In this document: piece by piece, positions 19,673 through 29,635 of the stretch
Layout: every line of letters begins with the position of its first letter
How positions within the stretch are numbered: the stretch's first letter is position 1
Assembly (NCBI GenBank): GCA_024637155.1
Contig: JAGXFR010000058.1
Location: forward strand, 1 to 64,000
Direction: 5' to 3'
Source: Burkholderiaceae bacterium
GTDB lineage: Bacteria; Pseudomonadota; Gammaproteobacteria; Burkholderiales; Burkholderiaceae_E
DNA length: 64,000 nucleotides
Notes under the pieces: model-generated
The model's database searches: none
What the model was told of the DNA's origin: nothing
The model's input: only the letters and a program-made list of their open reading frames with translations
Made by a program: the position numbers and the translations under genes

Positions 19673-20116
19673 GTGCTCAAGCTGTGGATGTTCCTGCACC
19701 TGCTCGGTGTCGTGGTCTGGGTAGGCGGCATGTTCTTCGTGCTGCACTGCCTGCGCCCGGCGCTGGCGGATCTGCAGCCGGTGCAGCGCGGGCCGCTGAT
19801 GGTCGGCGTGCTCCAGCGCTTTTTCCGTTACGTGACGGTGGCGATCGTGCTCCTCTGGGCGAGTGGCGGCGCGCTCGCCGCCGCGATCGGTCTGCGAGGC
19901 ATGCCGGGCGGTGTGCTGGCGATGATCGCGCTGGCGGCCGTGATGACCGGCATCTACGTGTGGATCCGCCTGCGCCCCTTTCCCCGCGCGCTCCACGCAC
20001 TCGCCGTGTCCGACCCGCCGGCCGCCGGCGCGGCGCTCGAGCGCATTCGCCGCATGGTGCTGGTCAACCTGGTGCTCGGCCTGCTGGCGATCGCCGCTGT
20101 CACCCTCTGGCGCTGA
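19673..20116 (+). CDS. CopD-like four-helix membrane protein
   Basis: A 147-residue protein with four transmembrane helices, beginning with LKLWMFLHLLGVVVWVGGMF, the pattern of CopD/DUF4149-type proteins, where paired histidines in helices may bind heme or copper. A second histidine occurs at VLHCLRPAL. The GTG start at 19673 has a perfectly placed AGGAG; the frame extends upstream but without hydrophobic or conserved sequence. Function is unknown. Confidence 0.68.
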   Translation: MLKLWMFLHLLGVVVWVGGMFFVLHCLRPALADLQPVQRGPLMVGVLQRFFRYVTVAIVLLWASGGALAAAIGLRGMPGGVLAMIALAAVMTGIYVWIRLRPFPRALHALAVSDPPAAGAALERIRRMVLVNLVLGLLAIAAVTLWR

Positions 20117-20141
20117 AGCGCCGGCCGGCGGGAGCGCTGCG

Positions 20142-23100
20142 GTGTCCCTGTCGATCGTCCTGGATTCCGACGCCGTCGCGCTCGCCGATGCCCTCGCCGC
20201 ATCGCTCGACGGGCCGCCGTCGGACTCTTTCGCCGAAGACATCGTCGTGGTGCCGAGCCTCGGGGTGGGACGCTGGCTGCAGCAGCGTCTGGCGCGTCGC
20301 GATGAGGTGTGCGCGCGTGTCACGCTCGAATTTCCGGGTCGCCTGCTGTGGCGGCTTCTCGAAGCCCTGATCCCCGGCCTGCCGGGACGCTCGCCCTTCG
20401 ATCCCGCCATCGCGCGCTGGGCCATCCTCGCCCTGCTCGAGGAACTTCCGGCGGGCGACGCGTTCGACGTGCTGCGCCGGCGGGTCGCGGAAGCGTCCCC
20501 GGCGGCCCGGCTCGAGCGCGCGGGAGAAATCGCCGCGGTTTTCGACCGCTATCTCGCCTACCGGCGCGACTGGCTCGAGTCGTGGACCCGGGGCGGGTGG
20601 ATCGCATCGGCCGCAACGGCTTCGCCCCACGAGGCCTGGCAGCGCTGGATGTGGCGCGCCCTGCTCGAGCACCTGCCGGGGGTCTCGCGGGAGCATCCGT
20701 TCGAGACCTTCCGCCGCCTACTCACACAGGCGCGCGTTGACGGCGCCGCGGGCGCGCGGCGCCTGCGCGAGGCCTGCGGCATCGAGCGCGTGCGGCTCTT
20801 CGGATTCACCCCCATGGCGCCGGCGCAGTTCGAGCTCTACGGCGCGCTCGGCCAGGTGCTCGACGTGCGCTGGTACGTTCCCGACCCGTGCCGGGATTTC
20901 TGGCTCGACGTGGTGAGCGCGCGCGAGGCGGCACGCATCGCCGCGGCCTCGCCCGAGAATGCCTGGTTGTATGTGGACGAGCCCGTGGTGCTGGGCGACT
21001 GGGCCCGCGCGCACCGCGACTTCCTCGTGCAGTTGCGCCAGCTCGAGGAGCGCTTCGAGGTCGCGGTCGACGAGGACTTCCGGGAGCGCGCGTGCGCGCC
21101 GCCCGAGAACGATCTACAGGCCCTGCAGCAGAGCGTGCTGACGCGCAGCGACGCGCCCTGGGCGGTGCTGACCCGGCGGGCGCCTGAAGCGACGGAGCCC
21201 GGCGGCGAGGTCCTTGCGCAGCACGCCATCGAAATCCATGCGACCCACGGCCCCACGCGCCAGGTCGAGGTGCTCCACGATCGCCTGCTCGCGCTGTTCC
21301 AGGAAATGCCGCAGTTGCGTCCCGACGATGTCGTGGTGTTCTGCACCGCGATGGAATCGTTCGCGCCGCGGGTCCAGGCGGTTTTCGCGGGCGCGCCTCC
21401 GGCGCTGCGAATTCCGTTTCGCATCTCCGGGCACGCGCGGGAAGCGGACCCGGTGGTGCGCGCCGCGCTCGAAGTGCTCGCGCTCGCCGCGCGACCGGTC
21501 GGCGTCGAAGCCGTGATGGAGTTGCTCGCCAACAGCGCGCTCGCGCAGGCGCTGGGGCTCGACGCGGCGATGGTCGACGAATTGCGCGGCGCGCTGGTTG
21601 CCGCGGGGATTCATGGTGGGTCGGGCCCCGAGCCGGACGGCACCGACGCAGCGTGCGCAGCCGCGCCCCACGGCTGGCGCGCCGGGATCGAACGGCTGGT
21701 GCTCGGGGTCGCCGTGTCGGACGAGGTCGGGCTGCTCGCCGACCGGGTGCCGGTGCGCAGGTTCTCCGACCGGGGCAGCGAGGTGGTGGGGCGCGTGCTG
21801 ATGTTGCTCGACGACATCGATGTGTTTCGCTCTGCCGGGCCGCGCTTGCCCGTGGCGGGCTGGGTTGCGCTGGCGCAGCGCTGGCTCGAGGCCCGCTTTG
21901 GAACCGTGCCCGGATTGCGCGAGGGATGGCTGACGCTGCGCGACGCGCTCGTCGAACTCGCCGACACGGCGCTCGCCGGCGCGGCGCCCGAGATCGACGT
22001 GGAGTCCTTCCGGCTGGCACTCTCCGATGCGCTCACGCGCGGGGCGGGCAGCGCCGAGCCGAGTGGAGCGCTGACCGTGGCCCCGCTGGGCTCGCTGCGC
22101 GGCGTCCCGTTCCGGGTGATCTGCCTGCTGGGGATGGACGACGGTGCGTGGCCGCGCGGCGAGGCCGTCCAGGAGTACGACCTGATGCACGTCGCGCCGC
22201 GCTTCGGCGACCGGATCGCGCGCTTCGATGATCGGGGCATCTTTCTAGACGCGGTGTTGGCGGCGCGCGACCGGCTGCTGCTTCTCTATTGCGGTCGCGA
22301 GGCGCGCGACAACACCGCGCGCCAGCCCGCGACCGTGCTGCGCGAACTGATCCGCTACGTGGCGCTGCAGCCGGGTGCAGGGCTCGCTGTGCGCGAGCAT
22401 CCGCTGCAGCCCTTCGCGCCGCAGGCCTTCCTCACGCCTGGCGCGGACGCGGCGAGGCCGCCGGGGCAGGCGAGCGCGCACGAAGGGGCCAGCTTCGCGG
22501 CCCAGTGGCTCGACGCGGCGCGGATCCTCGCCACGCCGCTGGCGCAGCGGCCCGCGCCGCGCCCGCTGGCCGAAGGGACGGTTGAGCCCGGTACGGCGGA
22601 TTCGCACGAGCTCGCGATCGAGGCGCTCGTCGATGTGTTCGCACACCCGGCGCGGCTGTTCCTGCGTCAGGGAGTCGGCGCCGGACTTCCGTTCGAGGCG
22701 GCCCAGCCGCGCGACGATCCGCCGGTAGCCATCGACGCGGGGCGCCGCGACGTCGAGCACGCGCTGCGCGCATTGCGCGACGGAAGCGATCCGCAGCGGC
22801 TGCACCAGCGTCTCGCGCACGACCCCGGCTACCCGGTTGCGAGCCTGGGTGAAGCCCGCGCCACTGCGGTGCTGCAGGAAGCGCTGCGCCTGCACGCGCT
22901 GGTCGAGGAGCTCGAGCTGGGTCTGGGCGGGGCCGGGCAGGCGCGCGAACGCGTGGCGTTGCGCGTCGACGTCGACGGGGTGGCCGTTTCCGGCGTGCTC
23001 ACGAGCAGCGCGGGCGGACGAGTCCAGCTGATCGCCTCTGCGTACGGTTACGCGGCGCGCGCTGCAGCCGACGCCTGGTTGCGCCACCTGTTGTGGCAGG

Positions 23101-23594
23101 CGGCGCTGGAGCAAGGCGTGCTGGCACGCGCCGAGGACGCGCCCCAGACGCTGCTCGTGTGTGGCGATGGCGTCTGGCGCGTGGCGCCGGCGGACAACGC
23201 CACGCAACGCCTGCGCGAAGTGCTTCACTGGTGGCGGCGCGTGCGCTGCGAGGCCATGCCGCTGTTCCCGCGTACCTGCTGGACCTATCTGAAGGCACGC
23301 GGCACGCCGGAGACGCTGGCTGCGGCGCGTGCGGGCGACGACGCCGGCGTCGCGTCCCTCGTCGCGCTGACGAAAGCGCATCGCGCGGCGCTCGGCACCG
23401 CCCGCAATGTGCTCGAAGGCGCGCCGGGCGCCCCGCTGAGTCCGGAGCGCGAGGACCCGTGGCTCGAGGCGCTGTGGCGCGGCGCGCCGCCGGCGCTCGA
23501 GACCATCCTGGCAGCCGGGCTCGCGCTCTATGCGCCCCTGCACGGATGCCTGAGTGAGTTCGGCGACACCGTGGCAGCGGAGCAGCGTCCATGA
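20142..23594 (+). CDS. recC: exodeoxyribonuclease V subunit gamma
   Basis: A 1150-residue RecC, the Chi-recognising subunit of the RecBCD helicase-nuclease that processes double-strand breaks. Family sequences include VVPSLGVGRWLQQRLARR near residue 38, YLAYRRDWLESW near 140, and VICLLGMDDGAWPRGE near 655, where the nonfunctional helicase-like fold and its PR-motif lie. The GTG start gives the usual N-terminus. Its stop overlaps recB by four bases (ATGA). The recC-recB-recD order with no gaps is the compact betaproteobacterial arrangement. Confidence 0.93.
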   Translation: MSLSIVLDSDAVALADALAASLDGPPSDSFAEDIVVVPSLGVGRWLQQRLARRDEVCARVTLEFPGRLLWRLLEALIPGLPGRSPFDPAIARWAILALLEELPAGDAFDVLRRRVAEASPAARLERAGEIAAVFDRYLAYRRDWLESWTRGGWIASAATASPHEAWQRWMWRALLEHLPGVSREHPFETFRRLLTQARVDGAAGARRLREACGIERVRLFGFTPMAPAQFELYGALGQVLDVRWYVPDPCRDFWLDVVSAREAARIAAASPENAWLYVDEPVVLGDWARAHRDFLVQLRQLEERFEVAVDEDFRERACAPPENDLQALQQSVLTRSDAPWAVLTRRAPEATEPGGEVLAQHAIEIHATHGPTRQVEVLHDRLLALFQEMPQLRPDDVVVFCTAMESFAPRVQAVFAGAPPALRIPFRISGHAREADPVVRAALEVLALAARPVGVEAVMELLANSALAQALGLDAAMVDELRGALVAAGIHGGSGPEPDGTDAACAAAPHGWRAGIERLVLGVAVSDEVGLLADRVPVRRFSDRGSEVVGRVLMLLDDIDVFRSAGPRLPVAGWVALAQRWLEARFGTVPGLREGWLTLRDALVELADTALAGAAPEIDVESFRLALSDALTRGAGSAEPSGALTVAPLGSLRGVPFRVICLLGMDDGAWPRGEAVQEYDLMHVAPRFGDRIARFDDRGIFLDAVLAARDRLLLLYCGREARDNTARQPATVLRELIRYVALQPGAGLAVREHPLQPFAPQAFLTPGADAARPPGQASAHEGASFAAQWLDAARILATPLAQRPAPRPLAEGTVEPGTADSHELAIEALVDVFAHPARLFLRQGVGAGLPFEAAQPRDDPPVAIDAGRRDVEHALRALRDGSDPQRLHQRLAHDPGYPVASLGEARATAVLQEALRLHALVEELELGLGGAGQARERVALRVDVDGVAVSGVLTSSAGGRVQLIASAYGYAARAAADAWLRHLLWQAALEQGVLARAEDAPQTLLVCGDGVWRVAPADNATQRLREVLHWWRRVRCEAMPLFPRTCWTYLKARGTPETLAAARAGDDAGVASLVALTKAHRAALGTARNVLEGAPGAPLSPEREDPWLEALWRGAPPALETILAAGLALYAPLHGCLSEFGDTVAAEQRP

Positions 23595-26500
23595 GCGCCA
23601 CGCCCGACGCGGTGCATCCGGCGCTGCATCCCGACATCCTGCACGGCTTTCACCTCGTGGAAGCCGACGCCGGAACCGGAAAGACCTGGACGCTCGTCGC
23701 GCTGGTCGTGCGCGCGCTCGTTGAACGCCAGCTGGGGATCGAACAGGTCCTGATGGTGACCTTCACCCGTGCCGCCGCCGCCGAGTTGCGCGCGCGGGTG
23801 CGCGAGCGCATCGAGGAAATGCTGCGCCGGTGCACGGCGCCGGGATGCGACCCGGCCGACGATCCGGTGGCCGCGCTGCTGCTCGCCCGGCACGACGCGG
23901 CGCAGCTCGAGCGGACCCTGCGCGTGGCGCTCTCGCGCATCGACGATGCGCCGATCGACACCATCCACGGCCTGTGCCAGCGGATCATCCGCGAACACGC
24001 GCTCAGCGTGGGCGCGCCCGCGCGCTTTGAGATCGACGAGTCCGGCGATCGACTGGTGCGCAGCGAGGTCAACCGCTGGTGGAGCGAGGAGCTCGGCGCC
24101 GCGTCGCTCACGCTGGTGCAGTTGCTCGGCGCCGCGGGCGGTCCGACGGTGGACGGGGTGACCGCACTGCTCCGGCCGCTGCTGGCCCAGCCCGAACTGG
24201 TGCTGCGGCCCGAAGCTTTCGAGTGGCGCTCTCTGGCCGAGCTCGTTTGCCGCCAGCGCGACGACTTGCTCGCGGCGATCGCGCGCGAGGGCGAGGATCT
24301 CGCGCGCTGGTGCGAGACGGCCGAGGGCCTCAAGCGCGCCAGCTACAACCGCAAGAACGTGCCGGCCTGGCTGGCACGCATCGAGCAGTTCGCCGCGGCG
24401 CTCCCGCAAACCGTCGGAAAGATGGAGGGCGACAAGGCGCTCGAGCGCCTGAGCAGCGAGGGATTCGCGAGTCCGGATGCGGGCACCTGCGCAGCGCCCC
24501 CGTTCGCCTTGCCGGGGCTGCTCTCGGCGCTCGTTGCCACGCTGCGTTGCCTGCCGCTCGTCGCCGCGGCGATGTGTCACGAACTGCGCGCGCCGCTCGC
24601 GGAGCGGTTGCGGGAACGGCACGCGCTCGCCCGCACGCTGGGCTTCGACGATCTGCTGCGCATCACCCGCGACGCCTTGCGCGATCCGCAACTCGGAGCG
24701 CGCCTGGGCGCGCAGTTGCGCGAGCGCTACCCGCTCGCGCTGATCGACGAGTGCCAGGACACCGATCCGCTGCAGTGGGAGATCTTTTCCGCGATCTATC
24801 CGCGCCCGGCGGAAGGCGAGGGTGCGGAACCAGGCGAGAAGCGGGCACTCGTCATCGTGGGCGACCCGAAACAGGCGATCTACGGTTTTCGCAACGCCGA
24901 CATCTATGCCTACTTCGCGGCACGCGCAGGCACGCTGCGCCATCGCATCGACGAGAACCGGCGTGCCAGTGCCGAGCTGCTGCGCTGCATCGGGGCGCTG
25001 TTTGCCGCGCCGACTCCGTTCCGGATTGACGAGATCGAGATGCATCCGCCGCGCTTTGGCGAGCGAGCGCGTCCGGTGCTGCGCGACGATGATTCGGCCG
25101 CCGCGCGCGCCGCGTTCAACTGGGTGCTCGTCACCGACCCTGGCGAATCGGGGGTGAACAAGGAAATCGCGCGCCGCCGATCGGCCCATGCGACGGCGCT
25201 CGAGATCGCGCGCCTGCTCGGCGATCGCGCGACGAAGGTGCGCTGGCCGGCGAATCCGGTGACGGGGCAGCCGGAACGGGAACAGCGCGTGCAGCCGCGC
25301 GACGTCGTCGTGCTGGTGAATACGGCATTCGAGGCGCGGGTCGTCAAGCAGGCGCTCGCCGCTCGCGGCATCGCCGCCGCGGAGATCAGCCGGGAGAGCG
25401 TGTTCGATACCCGCGAGGCCCGCGAACTGGGCCGCATCCTCGACGCGATCGCGCGCCCGGCGTCGCGCAGCGCGCTGCGCGGGGCGCTCCTCACCGGGTT
25501 GGTCGGGTGGTCCGTGCAGCGTCTGCGCGAGTGCGAGAGTGACGAAGCGCAGGGCGCGGCCCTGCTGGCAGCGTTCGCCGGTTGCGCGCGCAGCTGGAGC
25601 TGGGTCGGCGCACAGGCGGCGCTGCGCGCTCTGGTGCTCGACGTTCTGGCCGCGTCCGGCCGCATCGCGGCCGCCCCCGGGGGCGAGCGGGCGCTGACCA
25701 ACTTCGCCCACCTGCTCGACCTGATGAGCGACTCGCCGCGCACCTCGGATACACCGGCGGCGGCGCTCGCCTGGCTCGAGGCGGCGCGCGCCGACGGAGC
25801 GCTCGGCGAAGCGCGTGAATTGCGCCTCGAGAGCGACGCGAATCTGGTGCAGATCGTCACGATTCACAAGAGCAAGGGGCTGGAATTTCCGATCGTGTTC
25901 GTGCCCTTCGCGTGGTCGCGGCGCGCGCCCCCGCGGCGCTCGGGAATGGTTCCGGTACTGAATTACCACGAGCCCTACGGCGGCGCATGGCGCGCGGTGT
26001 GCGAGGTCGATGAGGCGCGTGTCGCGCCTGCCCGGCGCGCGCAGGCGGAACGCGAGGCCGCCTCCGAGGAGTTGCGACTGCTCTACGTCGCATTGACCCG
26101 GGCCCAGCTGCGTGCCTACCTGTTCTGGGGTGACGTGTCCGGAGCGTCGCACACGGCGCTCGGCTGGCTGCTCGCGGGAGTGGGCGAAGGCGAGGGCGAG
26201 GGTGATGCCCCGGGACGGGTCGCCGCCGCGGATGATTCCGGGGAGGGCGTTGCCCGGCATGTCGTCGCGTCGGCCGGCGCGGCGCTGGCTGCGCAGCACG
26301 ACGCGCTGACGGTGGACGATGACGTCCCGGCGGCGCCGGGCGTTGCGGCCGATGCGCTGCGTGCGCGCCTCTTCGCGCGGACCTTGGGTCCGAGCTGGGT
26401 GCGGCGCAGCTACTCCTCGCTCGTCCGCGATACCGCGACCGAGGCGAGCGTGCGGCCGGACCATGACGAGGCGATCGTGTTGCCGCCGGCTGCCGAACTC

Positions 26501-27325
26501 GCGGCCGAGGAACTCGCCGCGCAGTCAACCGAGCAGTCCACTGAGCAGGGAGTCGAGCCGCTCCCGCATCCCGCATCCAGAGCCGACGGCGCGCCGGGCG
26601 CGCTGCGTTTTTCCTTTGTGCGGGGCGCGCACGCGGGCCACTGCCTGCACGGTGTCCTCGAGGCGAGCGACTTCGGGCAGGGCGTCGACCCGGCGCAGGC
26701 GCGGCGCCACCTCGAGCGCAGCGCGATCAGCGCCGATCCGGCCGCGCTCGCGCGCTGGCTCGACGAGGTGCTGGCGACGCCGCTCGATGACGGACGCGGC
26801 GGCGCGGTGGACCTGCGCCAGGTCGCCCGACGCGACCGGATCGTCGAGCTGGCATTCCTGCTGCCGGTGCGCGGAGCGGCGGATCAGGAGATTCTCGAAG
26901 CCATCGCCGATCACTATCCGCTCGACCTGCGCGGCGGCGGCGAGCGCTGGAGCGGCTTTCTCAACGGATTCATCGACCTCGTCTATCGCGACCGAGGACG
27001 CTACTTCCTGCTCGACTGGAAGAGCAACTGGCTCGGGGACCGTCACCAGGACTACGGACAGGCCGCGCTCGCGGATGCCATCCGCGCGGGTTCCTACGCG
27101 CTGCAATTCTGCCTCTACGCGGTTGCGCTGCATCGTCTGCTGCAGCGCCGGCTCGCCGGCTATCGTTTCGAGGAACACTTCGGCGGCGTACAGTACGCAT
27201 TCCTGCGGGGCATGGCGCCAGGGCAGCAGGATGCGAGCGGGCGTCACCACGGACTGTACTTCGCGCGTCCGCCGCTGGGCCTGATCGAGCGGCTCGATGT
27301 GCGGCTCGGCAGGGGGGCACCATGA
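23591..27325 (+). CDS. recB: exodeoxyribonuclease V subunit beta
   Basis: A 1244-residue RecB: an SF1A 3'-5' helicase with a C-terminal nuclease. Visible motifs are Walker A VEADAGTGKTWTL near residue 25, motif Ia FTRAAAAELRARV, motif II LIDECQDTDPLQW, motif III VGDPKQAIYGFRNADI, motif V/VI regions TIHKSKGLEFPIVFVPF and LLYVALTRAQ, and the nuclease motif LLDWKSNWLG near 1140 with Asp and Lys intact. An acidic, Glu/Gln/Ser-rich linker lies near residue 965-985. It overlaps recC and recD by four bases on either side. Confidence 0.96.
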   Translation: MSATPDAVHPALHPDILHGFHLVEADAGTGKTWTLVALVVRALVERQLGIEQVLMVTFTRAAAAELRARVRERIEEMLRRCTAPGCDPADDPVAALLLARHDAAQLERTLRVALSRIDDAPIDTIHGLCQRIIREHALSVGAPARFEIDESGDRLVRSEVNRWWSEELGAASLTLVQLLGAAGGPTVDGVTALLRPLLAQPELVLRPEAFEWRSLAELVCRQRDDLLAAIAREGEDLARWCETAEGLKRASYNRKNVPAWLARIEQFAAALPQTVGKMEGDKALERLSSEGFASPDAGTCAAPPFALPGLLSALVATLRCLPLVAAAMCHELRAPLAERLRERHALARTLGFDDLLRITRDALRDPQLGARLGAQLRERYPLALIDECQDTDPLQWEIFSAIYPRPAEGEGAEPGEKRALVIVGDPKQAIYGFRNADIYAYFAARAGTLRHRIDENRRASAELLRCIGALFAAPTPFRIDEIEMHPPRFGERARPVLRDDDSAAARAAFNWVLVTDPGESGVNKEIARRRSAHATALEIARLLGDRATKVRWPANPVTGQPEREQRVQPRDVVVLVNTAFEARVVKQALAARGIAAAEISRESVFDTREARELGRILDAIARPASRSALRGALLTGLVGWSVQRLRECESDEAQGAALLAAFAGCARSWSWVGAQAALRALVLDVLAASGRIAAAPGGERALTNFAHLLDLMSDSPRTSDTPAAALAWLEAARADGALGEARELRLESDANLVQIVTIHKSKGLEFPIVFVPFAWSRRAPPRRSGMVPVLNYHEPYGGAWRAVCEVDEARVAPARRAQAEREAASEELRLLYVALTRAQLRAYLFWGDVSGASHTALGWLLAGVGEGEGEGDAPGRVAAADDSGEGVARHVVASAGAALAAQHDALTVDDDVPAAPGVAADALRARLFARTLGPSWVRRSYSSLVRDTATEASVRPDHDEAIVLPPAAELAAEELAAQSTEQSTEQGVEPLPHPASRADGAPGALRFSFVRGAHAGHCLHGVLEASDFGQGVDPAQARRHLERSAISADPAALARWLDEVLATPLDDGRGGAVDLRQVARRDRIVELAFLLPVRGAADQEILEAIADHYPLDLRGGGERWSGFLNGFIDLVYRDRGRYFLLDWKSNWLGDRHQDYGQAALADAIRAGSYALQFCLYAVALHRLLQRRLAGYRFEEHFGGVQYAFLRGMAPGQQDASGRHHGLYFARPPLGLIERLDVRLGRGAP

Positions 27326-29061
27326 GTCACGCGCCGCGCCTCCTGGATTTCCGTGCGAGCGCACAGGAGCGGATCGCGCTGCGTTTCGCGCAGGCGCTCG
27401 CGCGTGTGCACCGTTTCGGCGGCGGCGCGGACACGACCACTTCCGTACTGGAAGCCTGCGCCGCGCGCTGCTGGAACGCAGCGCTGCAGCTCGGGCATGC
27501 CTGCATCCCGCTGGGCGCTGAGGAAGCGAGCCTGCTTGCGACGAGCCCGGCAGTTGCAAGCGTCGAGGCCGCCGGAGACGACGCCATGGCGTTGCGCGAC
27601 GCGCCGCTGGTGCTCGACGGCCATCACCTGTTCCTGGAGCGGCTCTGGCGTGCCGAGCGGGGTCTCGCCGCCGCGTTGCGCTCGCTCGCATCGAGCGATC
27701 CGCTCGCCGCCGAGGACCGCCTCGCCGCGGAGATCGGCGCCGCCTTCGGCGGTTACGATCCCCGGGATGCGCAGCAGCGTGCCGTGCACGTCGCGCTGAC
27801 GCGGCGACTGGCGGTCGTATCCGGCGGCCCGGGGACCGGGAAGACGACGACCCTGGCCCGGCTGATCACCGCCTACGCCCGGCTCGCCCCCCAGGGGCGC
27901 GTCGCGATCGCCGCGCCGACCGGAAAGGCGGCGGCGCGGGTGAGCGAGGCGCTGCACGCGCAACTCGCCGCGCATCACCCCGGAGATGAGCTGGCCGGCC
28001 GTATGCCGCAGAACGCGACCACGCTGCATCGTCTGCTCGGTTTCCGCGGCCCGGCTTCACGGCCCCAGTTCGGGGCCGCACGTCCGCTGCCCTTTGACCT
28101 GATCGTCGTCGACGAGGCCTCGATGATCGACTTGGAAATGGCGGGCGCGCTGGTTGCGGCAGTGGGTACCCATGCGCGGCTGGTGCTCTCGGGCGATCGT
28201 GACCAGCTCGCGTCGGTGGAAGCCGGAGCGGTGTTCGCCGCCGTGTGCGCGGCGCAGCACGCCGGCCTGCACGAGAGCATCGTGACGCTCGAGAGCAACT
28301 ACCGCCAGCGCGAGGCGCCGGCGATCGCCGCGTGGGCACAGGCGGCCCGCCTCGGGACGCTCGGCGCCGCCGGATTTCCCGACGGCGGGGGCGCCGTGCG
28401 CCTGCACCCGCTCGCCGATGGCGGCGCGGGTGAGCGTCCCGCGCTCGTCGCCGCGGCGCTCGCCGGCTATGAGCCGGTGCTCGCGCTCCTGGAGACGGGC
28501 GAGGCCGGGGAGGAAGGCGCTCGCGAGTGCCTGCGCCGGCTCGGGAACTACCGCGTGCTGTGCGCGCAGCGGCGCGGTCCGCTCGGCTCCGAGGCGATGA
28601 ATCGGCTCGTCGATCACGCAGTGCGCGCGCGCCTCGGTGTGGCTCCCGGTGCCGCATGGTATCGGGGTCGCTTCGTGATCGTGACCCGCAACACGCCCGA
28701 GCTCGATCTGTTCAACGGCGACACCGGCGTGTGCCTGGCGCGCGACGGTGCGCTGATGGTCGCCTTCCCGTCCGCGGGGGGCTTGCGCTGGGTTGCGGTT
28801 GCGCAGATGCCGCTCTGCACGGAGGCCTTCGCGCTCACCGTTCACCAGTCACAGGGTTCGGAGTTCGACGCCGTCACGCTGGTCGCGGCTCCGGCCGGGC
28901 ATGCGCTGGCGACCCGGGAGCTGATCTACACGGGAATCACCCGGGCGCGGCGCAGCCTCGAAGTCTTTGCCGGTGTAGGTGCGCTCGCGGACGCGGCGAG
29001 CCGCCCGACCGTGCGCAGCGGTCTGCTCGGCGAGCGGCTCGGCGCCGCACCGTCGTCCTGA
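27322..29061 (+). CDS. recD: exodeoxyribonuclease V subunit alpha
   Basis: A 579-residue RecD, the SF1B 5'-3' helicase of the complex. Motifs: Walker A VVSGGPGTGKTTTLARL near 170, Walker B LIVVDEASMIDL, SGDRDQLASVEAGAVF, LESNYRQ, and the C-terminal FALTVHQSQGSEFDAV with ITRARR. It starts inside the recB stop and ends the recCBD operon. Confidence 0.95.
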   Translation: MSHAPRLLDFRASAQERIALRFAQALARVHRFGGGADTTTSVLEACAARCWNAALQLGHACIPLGAEEASLLATSPAVASVEAAGDDAMALRDAPLVLDGHHLFLERLWRAERGLAAALRSLASSDPLAAEDRLAAEIGAAFGGYDPRDAQQRAVHVALTRRLAVVSGGPGTGKTTTLARLITAYARLAPQGRVAIAAPTGKAAARVSEALHAQLAAHHPGDELAGRMPQNATTLHRLLGFRGPASRPQFGAARPLPFDLIVVDEASMIDLEMAGALVAAVGTHARLVLSGDRDQLASVEAGAVFAAVCAAQHAGLHESIVTLESNYRQREAPAIAAWAQAARLGTLGAAGFPDGGGAVRLHPLADGGAGERPALVAAALAGYEPVLALLETGEAGEEGARECLRRLGNYRVLCAQRRGPLGSEAMNRLVDHAVRARLGVAPGAAWYRGRFVIVTRNTPELDLFNGDTGVCLARDGALMVAFPSAGGLRWVAVAQMPLCTEAFALTVHQSQGSEFDAVTLVAAPAGHALATRELIYTGITRARRSLEVFAGVGALADAASRPTVRSGLLGERLGAAPSS

Positions 29062-29085
29062 GGCGCGGCAGCGCGATCCGGGGCT

Positions 29086-29505
29086 TCAGCGCACGCGCTC
29101 GTTGTGGCGCGCGACGGCGATGCGCCGGCTCTGGTGATTCTGCATCCGCTCGATGCCGATGCGTTCGCGCGGGGTGACGACGCCGTCGCGACCCGCGTGG
29201 GCGATCATCGATCGCGTACGCGCCTGGCCCCTCTCGAGGCGCGCGACTTCATGGGCGCTCAGCTGGCCCGTTCGGATTCCCTGCTGAATGCGCCGCTCCT
29301 GCCGGATCGTGCGCGCGATCGCGCGCGGCATCGGGGGCGAGGGTGCCCAGGCCGGGCCGCCGGTCACGCCGCGGTAATGCGCCCCGTGGACCGCATGGCC
29401 CTGCTGCCCGAAGTCGTGCTGCTCGAAGCTCTGGTGGGCGTGCACGGTGGCGCTCGCACCGGCGGCGAGGATCGCGACGGCGATGATCTTCTCGATGGTT
29501 CTCAT
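29086..29505 (-). CDS. secreted basic protein of unknown function
   Basis: A 139-residue protein with a signal peptide (IIAVAILAAGASATVHA, cut before HQSFEQ). The mature part is rich in Arg and His. It has two helical stretches: RAIARTIRQERRIQQGIRTG and, after a possible calcium-loop-like GRDGVVTPRERI, the segment RMQNHQSRRIAVARHNER. That last motif recurs in small secreted bacterial proteins, but I know no function for it. A good AGGAG ribosome site precedes the ATG; the longer upstream frame lacks signal-peptide character and is rejected. Confidence 0.75.
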   Translation of the reverse strand: MRTIEKIIAVAILAAGASATVHAHQSFEQHDFGQQGHAVHGAHYRGVTGGPAWAPSPPMPRAIARTIRQERRIQQGIRTGQLSAHEVARLERGQARTRSMIAHAGRDGVVTPRERIGIERMQNHQSRRIAVARHNERVR

Positions 29506-29635
29506 GGGATTGCTCCTTGCTTCCAATGGGCCACGGCGGGGGAGTCCCGCCGTTGATTGCAAGGTAGCTTTGATCCCGGTATCCGGGCGTTTGCGAGCCG
29601 TGAGAGATGTGACGAGTTGTTGCGCGCGTGGGCCG

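Noticed and set aside
23528..26464. A 978-residue minus-strand open frame opposite recB
   Set aside because: No domains; the recB helicase and nuclease motifs on the other strand account for the sequence.
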